Program-made: the position numbers and the translations under genes
The notes under the pieces: model-generated
The model's input: the letters and a program-made list of their open reading frames with translations, nothing else
Databases searched by the model: none
Told to the model about the DNA's origin: nothing
Source of the DNA: Chaenocephalus aceratus
Lineage: Eukaryota; Chordata; Actinopteri; Perciformes; Channichthyidae
Length of the DNA: 64,000 nt
NCBI GenBank assembly: GCA_023974075.1
Contig: JAMFTG010000152.1
Coordinates: forward strand, 62,001-126,000
Direction: 5' to 3'
Shown: in pieces, positions 35,866 to 47,510 of the stretch
Layout of the letters: every line of letters begins with the position of its first letter
Numbering within the stretch: position 1 is the first letter of the stretch

Positions 35866-36109
35866 CTCAGATGTACTTTTATTTGCTCGGTAGATCGAGT
35901 TAGCAATGCTAGTCTGAATTGGGTAACACTGTTAGCAGGCCGGAACCGAGCTAGCTAATAACATCTAGCTAGCTCGCTAGTATAAATATGCCTTATATAG
36001 GTATGGTCCTACACTATATTATTCAAATATAGCATGATAGGTCCACTTTAAAAATTGCACGATTCCCCTCGGAAGGCTTATATAATTTAAATATTAGCAG
36101 CGTTTAGTG
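35866..36109. mobile_element. Short unique insert and DNA-transposon end (...AGGTCCACTTTAA)
   Basis: The part TATAAATATGCCTTATATAGG...ATGATAGGTCCACTTTAAAA (about 35,985-36,052) recurs at 55,490-55,562. In reverse it starts TTAAAGTGGACCTATCATGC, a common fish repeat terminus next to TTAA (piggyBac- or Kolobok-like, tentative). Between 35,880 and 35,980 the sequence differs completely from unit IV. Confidence 0.4.
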
Positions 36110-36418
36110 CACATATGGCCCTGGGAAAAAACTGAATTTGAGTCTGCTTGTCCGGGAAGACATGGTACGGAAGCGCCTGCCTGAGCGCAACCGTACAAAG
36201 TGGTTGTTACCCGGGTAGTGTGGATCCTTGAGGATTTTGACTGCCTTCTTAAGGCAACGAGAGCTGTACAGAACCTCCAGGGAGGGGAGGGGGCAACCGA
36301 TGATCTTCGGGGCCGAGTTGATGACCCTTTGGAGCACACCCCTCTCTGCGGCTGTGCAGCTGAGGAACCACACACAGATGCAGTAGGTGAGGATGCTTTC
36401 CACGGCGCAGCGATAGAA
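36110..36418 (-). pseudogene. Rex1-like LINE RT C-terminal part, unit III
   Basis: The - strand frame (36,403-36,104) reads MESILTYCICVWFLSCTAAE, VLQRVINSAPKIIGCPLPSL, CLKKAVKILKDPHYPGNNHF and SRTSRLKFSFFP. This is the carboxy-terminal RT/thumb region that follows FYR in Rex1-like elements. The junction with the preceding RT part is interrupted by a hAT-like element (36,419-37,214). Confidence 0.8.
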
Positions 36419-37214
36419 CAGGGTTTCTGCAGGTTTCGCCTACTCAAATTTAAGACTTTTTAAGACCACTTTGAATAGAATTTAAGACCTATTTCACGGC
36501 AAGAAAGTATGAAGGAAAATTGCTATGAAAGAAGAAATACGTCCCATAATTACTTATAAAGTAAATGTATTCGTGTTCAACATAAGAACAATTACTGAAC
36601 ATAACAGCAAAACAGTAGAGAACTGTGTTAGCAAAAAAGTGTGTGAGTGTGTGTTAGGGCTGTACAATAAATCGCAATTACGATTTTAGCCTGCCACAAT
36701 TACGAAAACAACATAATCGAAAAAAACTGAATTTAGCTCTGCTAGGTTGTGACAGTGCACTACAACATATTTGATCTAATTAATTTTAGTCTAATTTATT
36801 TGTATTAATGATATTTATATATGTTTAATAGCTCGTGGAAGTGCGCTCCAAAATATGTGTTGATCTTGTTTATTGGTATTTATTATTTTGATATTATTTA
36901 TTTAAATGTATAATTTATTTAATTTAGTATTGTTTTTTCAGTTGAATTATACGTTCAGGGTGATCAACAGTTAAAAAGATACTGTTCAAATTATTATTCG
37001 TTTTAAAGTTCAATTATTGACCAAAATAATCGTGATTATGATTTTTGCCATAATCGAGCAGCCCTAGTGTGTGTGTGTGTGTCTGTGTCTTTCATCGTTG
37101 CTGTTGTATGATTGGTGTTTCGCTACGATATTTAGCGTCTACAGCAACTCCGCTTTTAGGGTTGACGTAGACCCAAACGTCACCCGGACTTTTTAAGACC
37201 CTGCAGGAACCCTG
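36419..37214. mobile_element. hAT-like element with CAGGGTTYC termini inside the Rex1-like LINE
   Basis: Ends CAGGGTTTCTGCAGG and CCTGCAGGAACCCTG are inverted, flanked by TAGAA (36,414-36,418) and CAGAA (37,215-37,219). In unit I the right flank is TAGAA, giving an exact 5-bp duplication. Removing the element rejoins the LINE codons SFYR and CAVESILT. TTTAAGACC tracts line both ends. It contains a further nested element. Confidence 0.7.
36655..37066. mobile_element. Nested hAT-like element, TAGGGCTG...CAGCCCTA, unit III
   Basis: TAGGGCTGTACAATAAATCG and CATAATCGAGCAGCCCTA form inverted ends of a 412-bp element. It is flanked on both sides by GTGTGTGT, which is either an 8-bp duplication or just the surrounding GT repeat. 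No ORF. The unit IV copy is 469 bp (56,115-56,583). Confidence 0.7.
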
Positions 37215-37797
37215 CAGAAGGACACAAGCTGTCCTGTCTGAGGTGATATCTCTTGAGTATTCTCAGGAAGTAGAGTCTCTGCTGTACCTTCTTGACGGTT
37301 GCCGTGGTGTTGGTCCTCCAGGACAGGTCCTCCGCCAGGTGAACGCCCAGGAATTTGATCACTGAGACTCTCTCCACACAGCCTCCATCAATGTACAGGG
37401 GCTGCATGTCGGTCTTCTTCCTTCTAAAGTCAATGATCATTTCCTGGGTTTTCAGCTTGTTCAGCTGCAGGTTGTTTACTTTACACAACGCTAACAGTTG
37501 CTCCACCTCTTCCATGTACGCAGTCTCGTCACCCCCTGAGATGCAGCCCACCACGGTGGTATCATCAGCTAACTTTATGATGGAGTTGCTGGTGTGGGCG
37601 GGGACAAGATCATAGGTGTAGAGGGCGTATAGTAGGGGGCTCAGCACGCAGCCCTGTGGTGACCCGATGCTGAGACTGAAGGACGTGGAGGTGTGGGTGC
37701 CTATCCTCACTCTCTGGGGCGCTCAGACAGGAAGTCCTTAATCCATAGACACAAGGAATGGGATACTCCCAGGACTGATAGCTTGGTCACCAGTCTG
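37215..37797 (-). pseudogene. Rex1-like LINE RT, middle part, unit III
   Basis: The frame 37,710-37,180 reads RIGTHTSTSFSLSIGSPQG, CVLSPLLYALYTYDLV and IKLADDTTVVG (ADD intact), to QQRLYFLRILKRYHLRQD. Upstream LVTKLSVLGVSHSLCLWIKD lies in 37,725-37,795. The L2 insertion at 37,798 separates it from the next part. Confidence 0.8.
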
Positions 37798-38868
37798 TTA
37801 CATTACATTACATTGCATTTAGCTGACGCTTTTATCCAAAGCGACTTACAATAAGTACATTCGACCAGGAAGACACAACCTTGAAGAAAACAGAATCATA
37901 TAAGTACATCAGGTTTCATAGAGCCAAACATTTCAAGTGCTACTCAACTGGCTATAGATAAGCCAGTCCTTTATTATTATATAAGTGCTCTGTTAATAGT
38001 TCCATCTAAGTGGAGTCGAAAGAGATGAGTTTTCAGTCTGCGCCGGAAGGTGTGTAAGCTTTCTGCTGTCCTGATTTCAATGGGAGGTCATTCCACCATC
38101 TTGGAGCCAGGATAGCAAACCCACGTGTTTTAGCTGATGGGAACTTGGGTCCCCCTCGCAGCGAGGGTGCAGCGAGTCGTTTGGCTGATGCAGAGCGTAG
38201 AGCACGTGCTGGGGTGTACAGTGTAACCATGTCCTGGATGTAGGAAGGGCCAGATCCATTCGCAGCATGGTACAATGTAAGAAGGTTGAAGACCAGACGA
38301 GCCGCTGCATTCTGGATGAGCTGCAGAGGTCGGATGGCACATGCAGGTAGACCAGCCCGGAGGGAGTTGCAGGCGTGAGGTGACGAGAGCCTGGACCAGA
38401 ACCTGCAGGGCTTTCTGGGTCAGCTGGGGACGTATCCTCCTGATGTTGTAAAGCGTGTATCTGCAGCAGCGGGTTGTAGCAGCAATGTTTGCAGTGAAGG
38501 ACAGGTTGTTATCTAGGATCACACCCAGATTCCTTGCAGTCTGAGTCGGGGAAACATCAGAGGGGCCGATGTTGATAGTCAGGTCAAGAGTGGGACAATC
38601 TTTTCCCGGAAGGAAAAGCGGTTCAGTCTTGTCAAGGTTGAGCTTGAGGTGATGAGCAGACATCCACTGAGAGATGTCAGCTAGACAAGCAGAGATGCGT
38701 GCAACGACCTGGGTCTCTGAGCGGGGGAAGGACAGAATTAATTGGGTGTCGTCAGCGTAGCAGTGGTATGAAAAACCATGCGGGATAATGACTAAACCGA
38801 GCGAGTTTGTGTTCAGGGAGAAGAGGAGGGGACCAAGAACAGAGCCCTGAGGGACCCCTGTAGTTATC
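37798..38868 (-). mobile_element. 5'-truncated L2-like LINE inserted in the Rex1-like LINE, unit III
   Basis: It has the same insertion point and (TGTAA)n tail as 15,621-16,786. Coding fragments [20 protein letters not shown] and [14 protein letters not shown] are kept. About 90 bp present in unit II (around 16,115-16,205) is missing here near 38,272, and a short gap occurs near 38,372, so the frame is broken twice more. Confidence 0.8.
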
Positions 38869-40340
38869 CTCCCTGTCAGGGAGGATGGTATTAAATGCCG
38901 AGCTGAAGTCCACGAAGAGCATCCGTGCGTAGCTCACCCTACTCTCCAGGTGAGACAGGGTAGAGTGGAGAGCTGTGGCGTCCTCCGTGGACCTGTAGGC
39001 GAACTGGTGGGGGTCCAGACCGGGAAAGAAGGATGAGACGATGTGGGGATGGACCACATTCTCAAAAACTTTAGCGGGGGTGGAGGTGAGTGCCACTGGA
39101 CGGTAGTCATTTAGGCAGCCGATGTTGTTCTTTTTCGGCACTGGGATGATTGTGGATGTTTTCAGGCAGGATGGGACGATGGCCTGGGACAGGGACTGGT
39201 TGAAGATATTGGTGAAGATCCCCACCAGCTGGTCAGCGCAGTCTTTCAGCACCCGTCCCAAGACTCCGTACGGCCCCGCTGCTTACCTCGGGTTCACTGC
39301 CTTCAGTGTGCATCTCACCTCGTGCTCCGTGAGGATGAGGCTGCTGAGGGCAGGTGGGTGTAATAGTGTGGCTGCTTCCGATAGCCCGTCTCGTAGCGGG
39401 CGTAGAAGGAGTTCAGCTCCCCCGCCAGCTGAGGGTCACCTCCGTCGGTCGAGGGGTGGCTGGGTTTGTAGTTGGTCATCTGCTGGACCCCCTGCCACAC
39501 CCGCCTGGAGTTGTTGCCCCGGAAGCAGTCCTCAATCTTCCCCTTGTAGTCCATCTTGGCCCGCTTGATCCCCCGCTTCAGGTGGGCTCTGGCAGTGCTG
39601 TACAGCTCCCTCTCACCAGTCGTGAAGGCGATGTCCCTCTCCCTGACCAGGCGCTGCACCTCTCCAGTCATCCACGGCTTCTTGTTGGGATGGACCCGGA
39701 TGCGCTTGTCCACAGCGACGGAGTCTGAACAGTGCTTGATGTATCCCAGGACCGCTGATGTGTACTGTTCCAGGTCCTCATGTCCGAAAAAACCCCAGTC
39801 GGTGTTCTCAAAACAGTCTTGCAGCTGTGGAGTGGCGTCTAAAGGCCAGGTTTTAATTGTCTTTATAGTGGTGGAAACACTTTTCCTGATGGGGGAGTAG
39901 GCCGGAATTAGGAGAAGGGACACATGATCTGACTGGCCTAGGTGCGCTAGCGCTTTAGCTCTGTAGCCCCCCTTAATATTAGTGTAGACCTTGTCCAGTG
40001 TTTTATCCCCCCTCGTGGCACATTTAACATGCTGGTAGAGTCTGGGAAGCACTACCTTTAAGTTGGCATGGTTAAAGTCCCCCGCAATGATGTGGACAGC
40101 CTCAGGAGACATGCTTTGTTGACTGCTAATAGTATCATGTAGCCGACTTGGCGCCGCGCTAGCATTGGCATCTGGTGGAATATATACTGCAGTTATCAAT
40201 ACAACATTGAACTCCCTCGGAAGGTATCTAGGTCGGCATTTAACTGTCATACATTCTAGGTTCGGGGAACAGAGGTTACTCACAGTGATTGTGCCGCAAG
40301 AATCCTTAGTGTATATAATGAGGCCACCACCTCACGTTTT
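38869..40340 (-). pseudogene. Rex1-like LINE endonuclease, linker and RT N-terminus, unit III
   Basis: This is the best-preserved LINE segment in the window. A 322-codon frame (40,283-39,315) holds the endonuclease C-terminal half with VHIIAGDFNHANLK, TLDKVYTNIKGGY and LGQSDHVSLLLIPAY. The linker follows (KKPWMTGEVQRLVRERDIAF, YKGKIEDCFRGNNSRRVWQG). A second frame (39,261-38,752) gives the RT entry: [51 protein letters not shown] and [18 protein letters not shown], cut there by the L2. The endonuclease N-terminus (TKDSWGTI...) is at 40,284-40,330. One frame break separates the two ORFs. Confidence 0.82.
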
Positions 40341-40639
40341 CCCCGACAATTCTCGAGTCCTGTCTAGTCTATGGGAGGTGCGGTCAGCTAGCTCGATCCA
40401 ATGGAGCTTTCCTAGATGGTTTGGTGAATCAAACCATCTGAGTCAGGTTAGTAATGCTCACATGTTTTACATCTATTACAGGGCGAATCTGAAACTGAAG
40501 CTTGACTTTAAAGCAACCCAACGGAAGTCTCATGTAAGTTTAGTTATTTCTCTCGTAGCTCGGGCTGCGGGGGTGCTAGAGTCGGGAGCATGTTGATACG
40601 ACCTTCCTAGCCGGAGATATAGCAGCATTTTACAATTGG
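40341..40639. other. Conserved non-coding stretch (as 17,771-18,013)
   Basis: Same sequence as in units II and IV with few differences; no ORF assigned. Confidence 0.35.
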
Positions 40640-40727
40640 GTTGCTTAAAAACAAATATTGCAAACCAAATCACAATATCTGTCAGAAAGATTGCAATTAG
40701 ATTATTTCCCCAAATCATGCAGCCCTA
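40640..40727. mobile_element. hAT-like right end (...ATCATGCAGCCCTA), unit III
   Basis: Same terminus as at 18,105, but lacking the short TAAACTTCCGCTG segment present in unit II. Confidence 0.55.
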
Positions 40728-41230
40728 CTTTACATCTGTGATCGTGTCTGTTCTGCAGTACTGCAGAGCTACCTGGTACAAGTGTTTGTCAACAGCTTTA
40801 AAATCAAAACTGCTCCACCTGTTAAAAATCTGCTCAAATATTGTTGGTCCACCCGGTCAGAGACTTCCTGACTCAGCAGACCATAATAACCTGAGAGGCT
40901 GTCCAACATCATCACCTGGGACCCAAAGCATGCTCTGAACAGAGAATATGAACTGCTGCCATCTCATGGAGATTCAATAAGGTCAGACTGAAGCATCCTT
41001 CGTGCTCCAGTCAGTCCTCTCAGTGAACACAGAGCTGAATCCAGACCAAGAGCACGCTGAAGGCTCTTTGAGCAGGTTGTCTCTCGCTGATCCTGCTGTC
41101 ATGTTACATGTTTGTTGTTCATGTATTGTGTGTTGATATTTGTTTATGTTGATGTTACACATGGAGCTGCTGTTACACTATGCAAGCCACATTTCAGACT
41201 TGATCTGACCAATAAAGTGTTATCGTGTCC
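40728..41230 (+). pseudogene. LINE RT C-terminus and 3' UTR, unit III
   Basis: Encodes FTSVIVSVLQYC, ATWYKCLSTALKSKLLHLLK and ICSNIVGPP, followed by the 3' UTR with AATAAAG near 41,215. It contains the uninterrupted site CACCTGGGACCCAAAG (about 40,913), the empty counterpart of the hAT insertion in unit IV. Confidence 0.65.
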
Positions 41231-41360
41231 TAATGTACAACAACGTTCTAACCTATATCTGAGCATATTGTGTATTCATATGGTATTCTCTAAACAGGTT
41301 GTGATCTTTCATTTGGGGATAACAGTGTTAGGAATATATTGTGATGAAGTGCAAACTGAC

Positions 41361-41393
41361 CTGAGCTCCAGGGGTCTTTTTGTTCTCCTCCAT
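41361..41393 (-). CDS. Candidate first coding exon of zinc-finger gene copy B
   Basis: Same 11-codon exon with one amino-acid change (Thr5 to Lys, ACA to AAA): MEENKKTPGAQ, then the GTCAGT donor, phase 0. It lies 7,025 nt upstream of the acceptor of exon B (34,335). The intervening intron holds the Rex1-like LINE, the nested hATs and the BED-type relic. Confidence 0.45.
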
Positions 41394-42972
41394 GCTGCTC
41401 TCAGTGCTCCTTCTCCGGCTGGGTCTCTGAAATAATCAACGTAACTAAGTAACTTAGTAACTAAGTACATTTACTCAAGAACTGTACTTAAGTACCATTT
41501 AGGGGTACTTTTACTTTACTTGAGTATTTCTATGTAATGCTACTTTGTACATTTAGAACAGTTCAGAGATAAATTGTACTTTTACTCCACTACATGCATT
41601 TAATACCTTTAGTTACTTTACAGATCTGGATGAATGATGTGAAATATAATCTAGTGTTAAATCAGACTAGTTCCACCTGGAGTAAATCCACAAGCTACCC
41701 TGCAGCTTTTAAAGTCATTAAAACACACACACACACGTTACCTCTCTCTCCTCTGCGTCCTGGTTCCCCAGTCTTTCTTCTCCTTGATAAAACACTGCCG
41801 TTAAAACACACGAATCTCCCTTTAATGCCTTTACTTGTGTTTACCGATCAGCCACGTGGTATACAAAGCTACGAACAAAGAACGGGAGGCAACAAAAACA
41901 AGGTTTAACGGACAAAAGCACGGATAAATCACCCTCCAGGGATAAACGAACACTTTGTATGTGTTTTAAAAGTCTCTTAAACACATTACATTCGGTATAA
42001 CATCTGCATCAACGTCTATTAGCAACCTATAACTTCTGAGGACCGGAAGCTAGAAACGAACGGCCGCAATGCATCATGGGATTCGAGTTTTTCTTTTAAA
42101 CATCATTTCACTACCCCCTCTGGTGAAAAAATTGAAAACACTATCGCTATTAAAATAAATAATAATTACAATAATAATATATATATAAAGTTGTGGTAAA
42201 TATTTTTGTTTGTAATAATACTTCTTTATAATGATTGATCAAGTGTTCTCAAAGCTGGTAAAGATGTAGCTAGTTTGAATGACTTTGTATTCTTAGGGAC
42301 AAAACAAGAATTGGACAACAAATATTAATAATAATAATAATAATAATATCATAATAACATTTCATAAGGAATTACAAATAAAAATAGTTAAATGAAATAA
42401 TGAAAGATTTAATAATCTTGGAAAAAATAATTAGTTTTTTGTGATTGAAAATACTATTATTAATATAATAGTGTTTTCAAATAACAAATATAATAAAAGA
42501 AGTAAAATAAGAAAATAAAAAGTAAGAATAAAATAACGTAAAAATAATTGAAATAAGAAAATAATAATTAAATATATAAAATAAAAAAATATAATTTATA
42601 ATGAAATCACAAAAACTAACTTGAAAAAAATATAAAGAAATGTTTATTTTTTACTAAAGCAATGATATAATGATATAATTAAGAATGAAATACATTATTT
42701 TTTTCAACTATTCTTATATTATATATATGTATTATTATAATATATTTATATTGAAAGCAATGCATCATGAGATTTTAGTATTTATTTTCAACAGCAATTC
42801 ACGGTATTAAAATAAATAATAATAACAATAATAACAATAATAATAATAATAAATATAAATATGGGACTGGTATGACAGATTTTAAACATTGGGAAAAAAA
42901 AATTTGTTTCTGATAATACATTTTTTTTATTATATATGTTTTATAATGATTGATCATGAAAGTGTTCTCAAA

Positions 42973-43068
42973 GCTGGTGAAGGTGCAGCTAGTCTGAAGT
43001 ACTTTGTAGACTGCAGGGTAGCTGGTGAAGGTGCAGCTAGTCTGAAGTACTTTGTATACTGCAGGGTA
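42973..43068 (+). repeat. 48-bp direct duplication specific to unit III
   Basis: GCTGGTGAAGGTGCAGCTAG...CTGCAGGGTA occurs twice back to back (42,973-43,020 and 43,021-43,068) with one base difference (GTAGACTG or GTATACTG). Units I and IV have one copy. Confidence 0.9.
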
Positions 43069-43191
43069 GCTTGTGGATTTACTCCAGGTGGAACTAAATT
43101 CTGATTTAACACTTGATTATATTTCACATCATTCGTACAAGGTAGCTGAAGTAAAGTCCAAGTTTCTCCAAATTGTACTTACAGTACGTAT

Positions 43192-44523
43192 CAGTGGCGG
43201 CCGGCCCATAGGGGCGCTAGGGGCGCCGCCCCACCTCTTGCCAGATCATAAATAAAAATAAATATTAAATAAAAATATATATATTTTTAATGAACAAGGT
43301 AAATATCATACAATTAGTATCACAAAAATGTATAATCTACAATACAATCTCGTTTAAAATTGTGTTACGATGTCTAAAGTTACTGATAAGTCACCTGTTT
43401 CCTGCCTGGCCTTGCCCATGGCATTAGTTTATCATTACGGGGCAGAGCCCCCGAGCGAAACAGCAGCAACCAGCAGGTTGCAAAAGTCTCAATAGTAAAC
43501 TGTGCCGCCAAAACATAATTTCAGCCAATCAGCGCCGTCAAATATTTTGATCACGTGGGCGCTCACGTTGGCGCCCATGTTGCTTACGTGCGTTGACGTG
43601 AGGAGTTGTTTTTTTAAACTCGTGAGTGACCAAGGTGATGCAGTATTTGGATGAGAATGGTGTGCAGGTGGAGTCGCCGGAACCTCGGTCTGCCCAAGAG
43701 CTACTCTCCAATCCTTTTGAAAGGAGAAGTTTGGGAGATAAATTGATACTTAAAGACCTTGGACCGGACCAACCCGATTTGTATATACAGCAAGCTCGTG
43801 AAAAAGACAAAACGTATCAACAAGGTTTCTCACATGGCTAGCTGGATGCAAACAGGTAAATGCTATCTTTTGTTTCCCATGCTTGCTCTTCAAACAGCCG
43901 GGGACAGATACGATCTGTTCAGAAACTAGACAAAAGTTAAACAAGTACAAACCACAGACTGTCTGTGTCATGGAGAATACAGTCGCTGGTTTATTTATGT
44001 CTGTAGGCCGTTGTTGTGAGTGTGGATGGTCGGAGCATATATAACGTTAGCTTAGCCCAGCTCCATTCAGGGAACAAGCATTCTAAAAGGTGTTCGCCTG
44101 CCGTCTGTCTGCAGACTTGTCAAAGCATTAATTCATGGTTTTTACTAACCGGTATCAGTATGTTGTTTTACGTCGGCATCATTTAGAAACGTGTATTACA
44201 ATTTAATCACGGTAAAATATGTTCATGTTGTTGTAGTTGTAGCTCCCGAGCCAGCGCGTCTTGTTTGAATGATGCGAGTAAACACAGCTGACAGCTGCGG
44301 TGAAACTCGAGCGACTAGAGCATGCGATAGGAGCGTTTAGAGCGAAGCGAATATTCGCATCGCGTCCGGTCTGAACGCAGCATTAAAGCGAGCTCCGTGC
44401 TGCACTGGAAACGCGCCATTACATCACCAGAAGTCCTAATTTAAGGGGTCATTTCTCCCCAAAAATTTTTTTACTCACTATATCAATAGCCACACCAAAA
44501 ATATGTTCCACCAGCCGCCACTG
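43192..44523 (+). mobile_element. hAT transposon with CAGTGGCGG termini, unit III
   Basis: Flanked by exact GTACGTAT duplications (43,184-43,191; 44,524-44,531), the same site as in unit I. 1,332 bp. The short transposase-like ORF is at 43,626-43,841. Confidence 0.88.
43626..43841 (+). pseudogene. TTF-finger hAT transposase N-terminal remnant, unit III
   Basis: Same ORF as at 4,177-4,395 but one residue shorter (DLYIQQAREK, loss of one codon). The finger core FCFPCLLF follows out of frame. Non-functional. Confidence 0.58.
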
Positions 44524-44607
44524 GTACGTATGTACTTGAGTAAATGTACTTAGTTACTTTACACGTCTTTTAAAGATACATTCTAAAATTATCATAAAAT
44601 CACTCAA

Positions 44608-44956
44608 ATCCATCCATACATCCATCCATCTTCTCCCGCTTATCCGTGGTCGCGGGGGTAGCAGTTCCAGCAGAGAGCCCCAAACTTCCTTTTCCCTGGC
44701 GACATCAACCAGCTCTGACTGGGGGATCCCAATGCGCTCCCAGGCCAGCGAAGAGATATAATCCCTCCACCTGGTCCTAGGTCTACCCCTTGGTCTCTTC
44801 CCAGCTGGACGTGCCTGGAACACCTCCCTAGGGAGGCGCCCAGGTGGCATCCTTACTAGGTGCCCGAACCACCTCAACTCGCTCCTTTCGACGCGAAGGA
44901 GGAGCGGCTCAACTCCAAGTCCCTCCCGGATGACCGAACTTCTCACCTTATCCCTC
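44608..44956 (-). pseudogene. RTE/Rex3-like LINE 3' end, unit III
   Basis: Same fragment as 5,155-5,511 (VIREGLGVEPLLLRVERSEL, RPRTRWRDYISSLAWERIG), with a shorter (GGAT)n tail than unit I. Confidence 0.75.
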
Positions 44957-45549
44957 GGAGCCTACACACGGCGAGCAACGCGACCAACAACCAATCACAT
45001 GAATGTCCCGCCCCGGACATACAAAGCAAAGCATTCATGCTACATCCATGCTGGCTAAATATACTGTCTATGCTTGCTAGCTGTCCATTCAAACGAAGTA
45101 CACTGGATATAAACTCCCCAAACAGGCGAAAACCTACCAGTTTCACCCACTGTCTCTGCCCCCTCCCCCCATGCCTGGCTCCTCCGGTTTGTATCCCTGT
45201 ATGTAAAGAGGGACTGGTCATATAGTACCGGGTGATTCCCTACCGCCACGATCATTTCCTCCTCCATTTTTTGACATATGGGAAATAACTGCGGTCTGGC
45301 TCTCCCAACATACACACGGTTTGATTGGCTAGCGCTTGTACTGTCAGATTTGCATACACGGGATTTGATTGTCTGACGCCTCCGTCGAGGCGGCAAAAGT
45401 AGAACATTGCTCTACTTTTGCAGCGAGCACCGCGAGAGAAGCTACGCTTTGCTCCCACAATGCAGTTCGGCGAATTGTGACGTCACCCCATTCAAAGTGA
45501 ATGGGCAGAAGAGTTGAAGCGGCAACGCACGCCACCGTGTGTAGGGGCC
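44957..45549 (-). mobile_element. PIF/Harbinger-like element with MADF exon, unit III
   Basis: Termini GGAGCCTACACACGGC and CCGTGTGTAGGGGCC as in unit I; collinear, with point differences only. Confidence 0.5.
45138..45267 (-). CDS. MADF-domain exon (partial), unit III
   Basis: Reads MEEEMIVAVGNHPVLYDQSL then FTYRDTNRRSQAWGEGAETVG, with one change (Val to Gly) from units I and IV, and the same GTAGGT donor. The second half of the domain was not found. Confidence 0.52.
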
Positions 45550-45689
45550 GTAAGACACATAGGTGGAGAGGCACACTCAGGGAACAAGGTCCCCACTGGA
45601 GTCTTAGTTGGAAATTGATGAGTTAGGGAGGTACGCTGTGTCTACGAATCATAACACTCCCCGGCCTGTCTAAGCCACTCTGCCAACTG
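45550..45689. other. Spacer, as 6,105-6,244
   Basis: Conserved non-coding spacer; nothing recognised. Confidence 0.4.
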
Positions 45690-47510
45690 TTTCCCTCTAA
45701 TAAAACCTCGAGAGGTTAGAGAGGGAAAAGGTCCTGGATAAACGTTATTCTTGATAAAAGAAGCCTAGAAGGCCAGAGAGAAAAAGTGAGTTTTAAGTGT
45801 TGATTTAAAAACCCCCAGGGTCTGGGCCGACCTCACATGGAGGGGCAGAGTGTTCCAGAGCCTGGGGCCCGCTGCTGCGAATCCTCGGTGCCCTCTGGTT
45901 TTGAGCCTGGTCTTAGGCACGATCAGCAGCAGCTGGTCAGCCGACCTTAAGGCTCTACCTGGGGTGTAGCGATGGAGGAGTTCGGCTACATAGGACGGAG
46001 CCAGCCCATTTAGGGCTTTGAAAACAAATAAAAGGATTTTAAAATCTATTCTGAACTGAACTGGAAGCCAGTGCAATGAGGCCAGTAATTGAGGTAACAA
46101 AGGCGTTAATAACCCTTTCTAGGTCTTTAAAAGATAAAAACGACTTGGTCTTAGCCAATAGTCGTATTTTAAAAAAGTAGGTCTTGACTACGGTACTGAC
46201 CTGCTTATCAAATTTAAAAGCGCTATTGAAGGTCACTCCAAGGTTCATGACAGAGAGGAGGATGTTTTTATTGAGGGAGCCCAGAATATCAACCTGGGAG
46301 GCTGGAGGTCGGGGTCCAAAAAAGATGACCTCAGTCTTGCTCTCGTTGAGGGCGAGGAAGTTTTGGCTCAGCCAGGAGTTGATCTCTGCTAAGCAGTCCA
46401 TCAACTGCTGTAGTGAGTTGACATTTGAATTGAGTGGCAGATAGATCTGTACATCGTCAGCGTAACAATGGAAGGGGATGTTATATTTTGTGAGAATTGA
46501 ACCTAGGGGGCAGTATGTACAGTAGAAAAAGGATAGGGCCCAGAATCAAGCCTTGGGGAACCCCACAGGTAAGAGGGTCTTTGGCAGAGGAGAAGGCACC
46601 CAACTGCACTGAGAAGCTACGGTCCGTCAGGTAGGACCTGAACCATGCCAGAGCAGAGCCTGTGATGCCTGCGGACTGTTCAAGCCGTGACAACAGGATG
46701 CTATGGTCCACAGTGTCAAAGGCAGCTGTCAGGTCCAACAGCACCAGGACAGCTGGGCTACCTGAGTCGGCGGCTAGGAGCAGATCATTAAAAACTCTTA
46801 AAAGGGCTGTTTCAGTGCTATGCATGGGTTTGAAGCCAGACTGAAACTTTTCATGGATGCCATGCGTGGTTAAAAACAACTACAGCTGGACGTAGACTAC
46901 TCGCTCCAGGGCTTTAGATAAAAAAGGTAGCTGTGAGATGGCCCTAAAATTTGCGAGAATGGAGGGATTGAGATTTTTCTTTTTAAGTAGTGGCTACACC
47001 ACGGCATGTTTGAAGGCAGCTGGAACACATCCTGAGCTAAGAGATGTGTTTACAAGCAATAAAACACTTGCTTCAACTGATTCAAAAGCATTAAAAAATA
47101 TATGTGTAATGTGTATCTGTAAAGCGCTTTGAGCACTGGATAAGCGCTATAATAAATGTAAGGAATTATTATTATTATTATTATCTCTAAGGAAGCGAGA
47201 GGGAATGCTGTCTGAGGTGCAGTTTGTCGGCCGCAGGTGCTTGACTACATCCGAGAGAGAAGAGAGGGATACAGGCTCAAAGTGGTCGAGGAAAAGGAGG
47301 AGCAGAATCTGGGGTAGCACTAGTGTGGGCTAGCCTAAGAGCAGATACTTTTTCAATACAAAAATTAAAAAATGTATCAAAGAGAGTAGTCAATGGCACA
47401 ATTGGAGAAGCATCACAAGGATTAATGATCGAGTTGAGGACATTAAAAAGAACCTGGGGTTTATGGCTGTTTTTAGAGATTAACAGAGAAATGTGCTCTG
47501 TTTTGGCTGC
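45690..47510 (-). pseudogene. L2-clade LINE (Maui-like), unit III
   Basis: Fragments of one RT ORF in order on the - strand: FQSGFKPMHSTETALLRV, LDLTAAFDTVDHSILLSR and GVPQGLILGPILFLLY (46,879-46,481). After the same 1-bp frameshift as unit I come FHCYADDVQIYLPL and SKTEVIFFGPRP (46,404-46,039). The C-terminal part ASLHWLPVQFRIDFKILLFV, YTPGRALRSAD and LKTRGHRGFAAAGPRLWN (46,100-45,765) is open here, unlike unit I. The endonuclease is missing. Confidence 0.8.
47108..47184 (+). repeat. LINE/SINE 3'-tail insert with (ATT)n, unit III
   Basis: Same insert as 7,661-7,728, with a longer ATT tract. Confidence 0.55.

Larger units (their letters stand above)
41441..44567. mobile_element. AAGTAAC foldback element, unit III
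   Basis: Collinear with the unit I element (1,885-5,115), including the nested CAGTGGCGG hAT and the AT-rich interior. The right terminus carries one change (ACACGTCT for ACACCTCT). The inner inverted arm is partly deleted (jump from ACATCATTCGTACAAGGTAG near 43,130). Confidence 0.6.

Noticed and set aside
36654..36662. Short GT repeats as promoters or regulatory sites
   Set aside because: They are microsatellite flanks of a hAT insertion; no TATA box, Inr or CpG-rich promoter could be supported anywhere in the window.
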